DNA of 13,503 nt from an uncultured Chloroflexota bacterium (GTDB taxonomy: Bacteria; Chloroflexota; Limnocylindria; Limnocylindrales; CSP1-4). The position numbers and the translations under genes are program-made. Location: contig CAIXZV010000428.1 in NCBI GenBank assembly GCA_903924005.1, positions 1 to 13,503 of the forward strand, written 5' to 3'. Within the stretch, counting starts at the first letter, position 1. Each line of letters starts with the position of its first letter. Below, piece by piece: positions 12,055 through 13,503 of this stretch. The notes below the pieces were generated by a model, which saw only the letters and a program-made list of their open reading frames with translations, was not told the DNA's origin and did not search any database.

Positions 12055-12128
12055 CCGCCTATCTGGAGCTCGCGGACTTCGCGACGAAGGCGGCCGCGCT
12101 CTGCTGGCGCAGCGCCCGGGAGCAAGGC
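12051..12128 (+). pseudogene. Relic of a Doc/Fic-like toxin gene, internally deleted
   Basis: TTG at 12051 overlaps the relic antitoxin's stop (TTGA), an arrangement typical of toxin-antitoxin pairs. It gives (M)TAYLELADF, like the beginning of death-on-curing toxins (MTxYLTLEDL). It continues directly into ATKAAALCWRSAR, which resembles the helix that in intact Doc proteins lies shortly before the catalytic HxFxDGNKR motif. The roughly 50 residues expected between these pieces are missing, and no DGNK motif follows. The reading frame then drifts open to 12353 without recognisable content. Certainly no active toxin is encoded. Confidence 0.4.
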
Positions 12129-12371
12129 CGACCGACCCACCGCAATTCAGCGGACCAGCCGATCTCGGCTCTCACGACCCGGACAACCTCACAACTGCCA
12201 ACCGCCACGACGTATCCTGCTCAATCAGGCTCGGCCAGGAGGGGATCGCCAATGCTCCACGATGACGCCCGCAGTGAGGGATGCTCTTGGCGTGGGCACG
12301 TTGGTGGGCCAGCTCAGCTCGAACCCGAGCAGAGCCAACGCCTACCCCGGTGACCGACGCCCCGGAGCTCT

Positions 12372-12377
12372 GAGGTG
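12372..12377 (+). promoter_or_regulatory. Ribosome-binding site deciding the kinase start
   Basis: GAGGTG matches six bases of the anti-Shine-Dalgarno sequence and lies six bases before GTG at 12384. The alternative in-frame ATG at 12414 has no such site. A different argument favours 12414: a 51-codon frame (12262-12417) ends there in an ATGA overlap. Confidence 0.5.
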
Positions 12378-12383
12378 GGGAAT

Positions 12384-13503
12384 GTGCGATCCGCATCAGC
12401 TGGATACCGCGGGATGAGCCCCTCAAGCGCTCGACTGTCATGGCTCCACCTTCGATCGACCGCAGGCCGACGGGTCATTTTCGGCCTCTTTACGCTGATC
12501 GCTTTCAACATTGGGGCGCTGACGGATCTCGTGCTGCACCCGGATATCCCTTACTTCGACCCGGAGCACATGGTTGTCGGCGGCGCAACTGGCCTTCTGG
12601 TGATCCTGCTGCTCGTCACAGTGGAGAGGAGCCTTTCCGACCAGCGCAAACGGTCCGAGGCCCTCCGCCAGATGGCGCTGGTCGCCGACGCGGCCCCCAG
12701 CTCCATTACCGTGCACGACTTCGACGGGCAATTCCTCTACGCCAACCCGCGGACCTTCGAGATGCACGGCTACAGCCGGACCGAGTTCATGGCGCTCAAC
12801 CTGGCGCAGGTGGACATGCCCACCACGGCCAACCTGATCGCGACGCGCACCGAGGACCTGGAGAAGCGCGGCGAGGCCACGTTTGAGGTAGAGCACCGCC
12901 GTAGGGATGGCTCAATCCTGCCGCTGGCCGTGACCATCACGCGCACCACCTGGGACGGCCGGGACGCCCTGCTCAGCACGGCCCGCGACATCACCGAGCG
13001 CAGGGCGGCCGAGGCGGCGCTGCGCGACAGCGAGGAGCGCTTCCGGGCAACGTTCGAGCAAGCCGCCATGGGGATTGCGCTGGTCGCTCTGGACGGCAAG
13101 TGGCTGCGAGTGAACCAGAAACTGTGCGACATCACCGGCTACTGCCGCGACGAGCTGGAGCAGCGGTCCTTCGGGGACCTCACCCATCCGGACGACGTCA
13201 CGTCGAGCGTCGAAGCGGTTAGGCAGCTGGTGGCCGGCCAGATCGGGGACTTCACGTCCGAGCAGCGCTATCTCCGCAAAGATGGTGTCCAGATCTGGGT
13301 CGCCGTCACCGCTTCGCTCGTCCGCATAGCCGGCGGAGAACCCGACTACCTCGTCGCCGTCACGGAGGACATCACCGAGCACAAGCAAGCCGAAGCGGCC
13401 CAGGCCACTCTGGAGGCGCAGCTCCAGCAGGCCCAGAAGATGGAATCGGTTGGCCGTCTCGCTGGTGGCGTGGCCCATGACTTCAACAACATGCTCGGTG
13501 CCA
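12384..13503 (+). CDS. Membrane-bound PAS-PAS sensor histidine kinase, 5' part
   Basis: The frame is open to the end of the window; 373 residues are visible. Two hydrophobic segments (about 31-51 and 63-80) anchor the protein in the membrane with only a short loop outside. Two PAS/PAC units follow at about 95-208 and 213-335. Each ends in the PAC signature (ARDITERRAAEAALRDSEER and VTEDITEHKQAEA). A short coiled linker leads into the dimerisation/phospho-acceptor region, KMESVGRLAGGVAHDFNNML, with His365 as the phosphorylated residue. The HDFNN form is typical of kinases related to NtrB and of hybrid kinases, so a receiver domain may follow the ATPase domain outside the window. The ligand sensed by the PAS domains is unknown. 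The start could instead be ATG at 12414, which would shorten the N-terminus by 10 residues. No partner regulator is visible here. Confidence 0.9.
   Translation, partial: MRSASAGYRGMSPSSARLSWLHLRSTAGRRVIFGLFTLIAFNIGALTDLVLHPDIPYFDPEHMVVGGATGLLVILLLVTVERSLSDQRKRSEALRQMALVADAAPSSITVHDFDGQFLYANPRTFEMHGYSRTEFMALNLAQVDMPTTANLIATRTEDLEKRGEATFEVEHRRRDGSILPLAVTITRTTWDGRDALLSTARDITERRAAEAALRDSEERFRATFEQAAMGIALVALDGKWLRVNQKLCDITGYCRDELEQRSFGDLTHPDDVTSSVEAVRQLVAGQIGDFTSEQRYLRKDGVQIWVAVTASLVRIAGGEPDYLVAVTEDITEHKQAEAAQATLEAQLQQAQKMESVGRLAGGVAHDFNNMLGA

Overview
The window is high-GC DNA with dense coding on both strands and many GTG starts. The gene types point to Chloroflexota, perhaps a Limnocylindria-like lineage. 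They include an ECF sigma factor followed by a single-pass membrane protein without a zinc-binding motif, a TolB-like propeller lipoprotein, a cNMP/patatin protein and a PAS histidine kinase. This is an inference from gene style; no rRNA or other phylogenetic marker is present.

Layout. At 2-394 lies the 3' end of a NERD-domain (nuclease-related) gene. A gene-poor stretch of about 330 bp follows, then a cytoplasmic-looking beta-helix protein (725-2047). Convergent to it is an orphan 80-residue LuxR-type helix-turn-helix protein (2078-2320, minus). A very GC-rich DUF4143-type ATPase (2596-3828) comes next, then about 550 bp without a gene. A translationally coupled pair follows: a four-helix membrane protein (4382-4966) and a Vps62-like protein with a coiled coil and a C-terminal membrane anchor (4963-6777). 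An identical 18-bp sequence resembling the 3' end of a tRNA (probably tRNA-Pro) stands at 2401-2418 and 6982-6999, on either side of the ATPase and this pair.

The minus strand from 9817 to 7210 reads as one operon: ECF sigma factor, membrane-anchored partner (8-bp overlap) and TolB-like lipoprotein. It is a plausible envelope-signalling unit in which the middle protein takes the anti-sigma position. Divergent from it is a 617-residue cNMP-binding/patatin protein (10089-11942). Immediately behind that gene is what I read as the eroded remains of a toxin-antitoxin pair: a ribbon-helix-helix antitoxin and a Doc-like toxin, each with an internal deletion. The window ends inside a PAS-PAS histidine kinase gene, cut just after its phospho-acceptor histidine.

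Regulation. Three genes carry TA[G/C]NCT boxes just upstream of the start codon. For the ATPase and the four-helix protein the gap is exactly six bases, as expected for leaderless transcripts. I see no CRISPR array, intact tRNA or rRNA, integrase or transposase. No complete novel system can be proven from the sequence. The most promising items are the tRNA-end repeats, the coupled Vps62-like membrane pair, the zinc-free sigma operon and the toxin-antitoxin relic.
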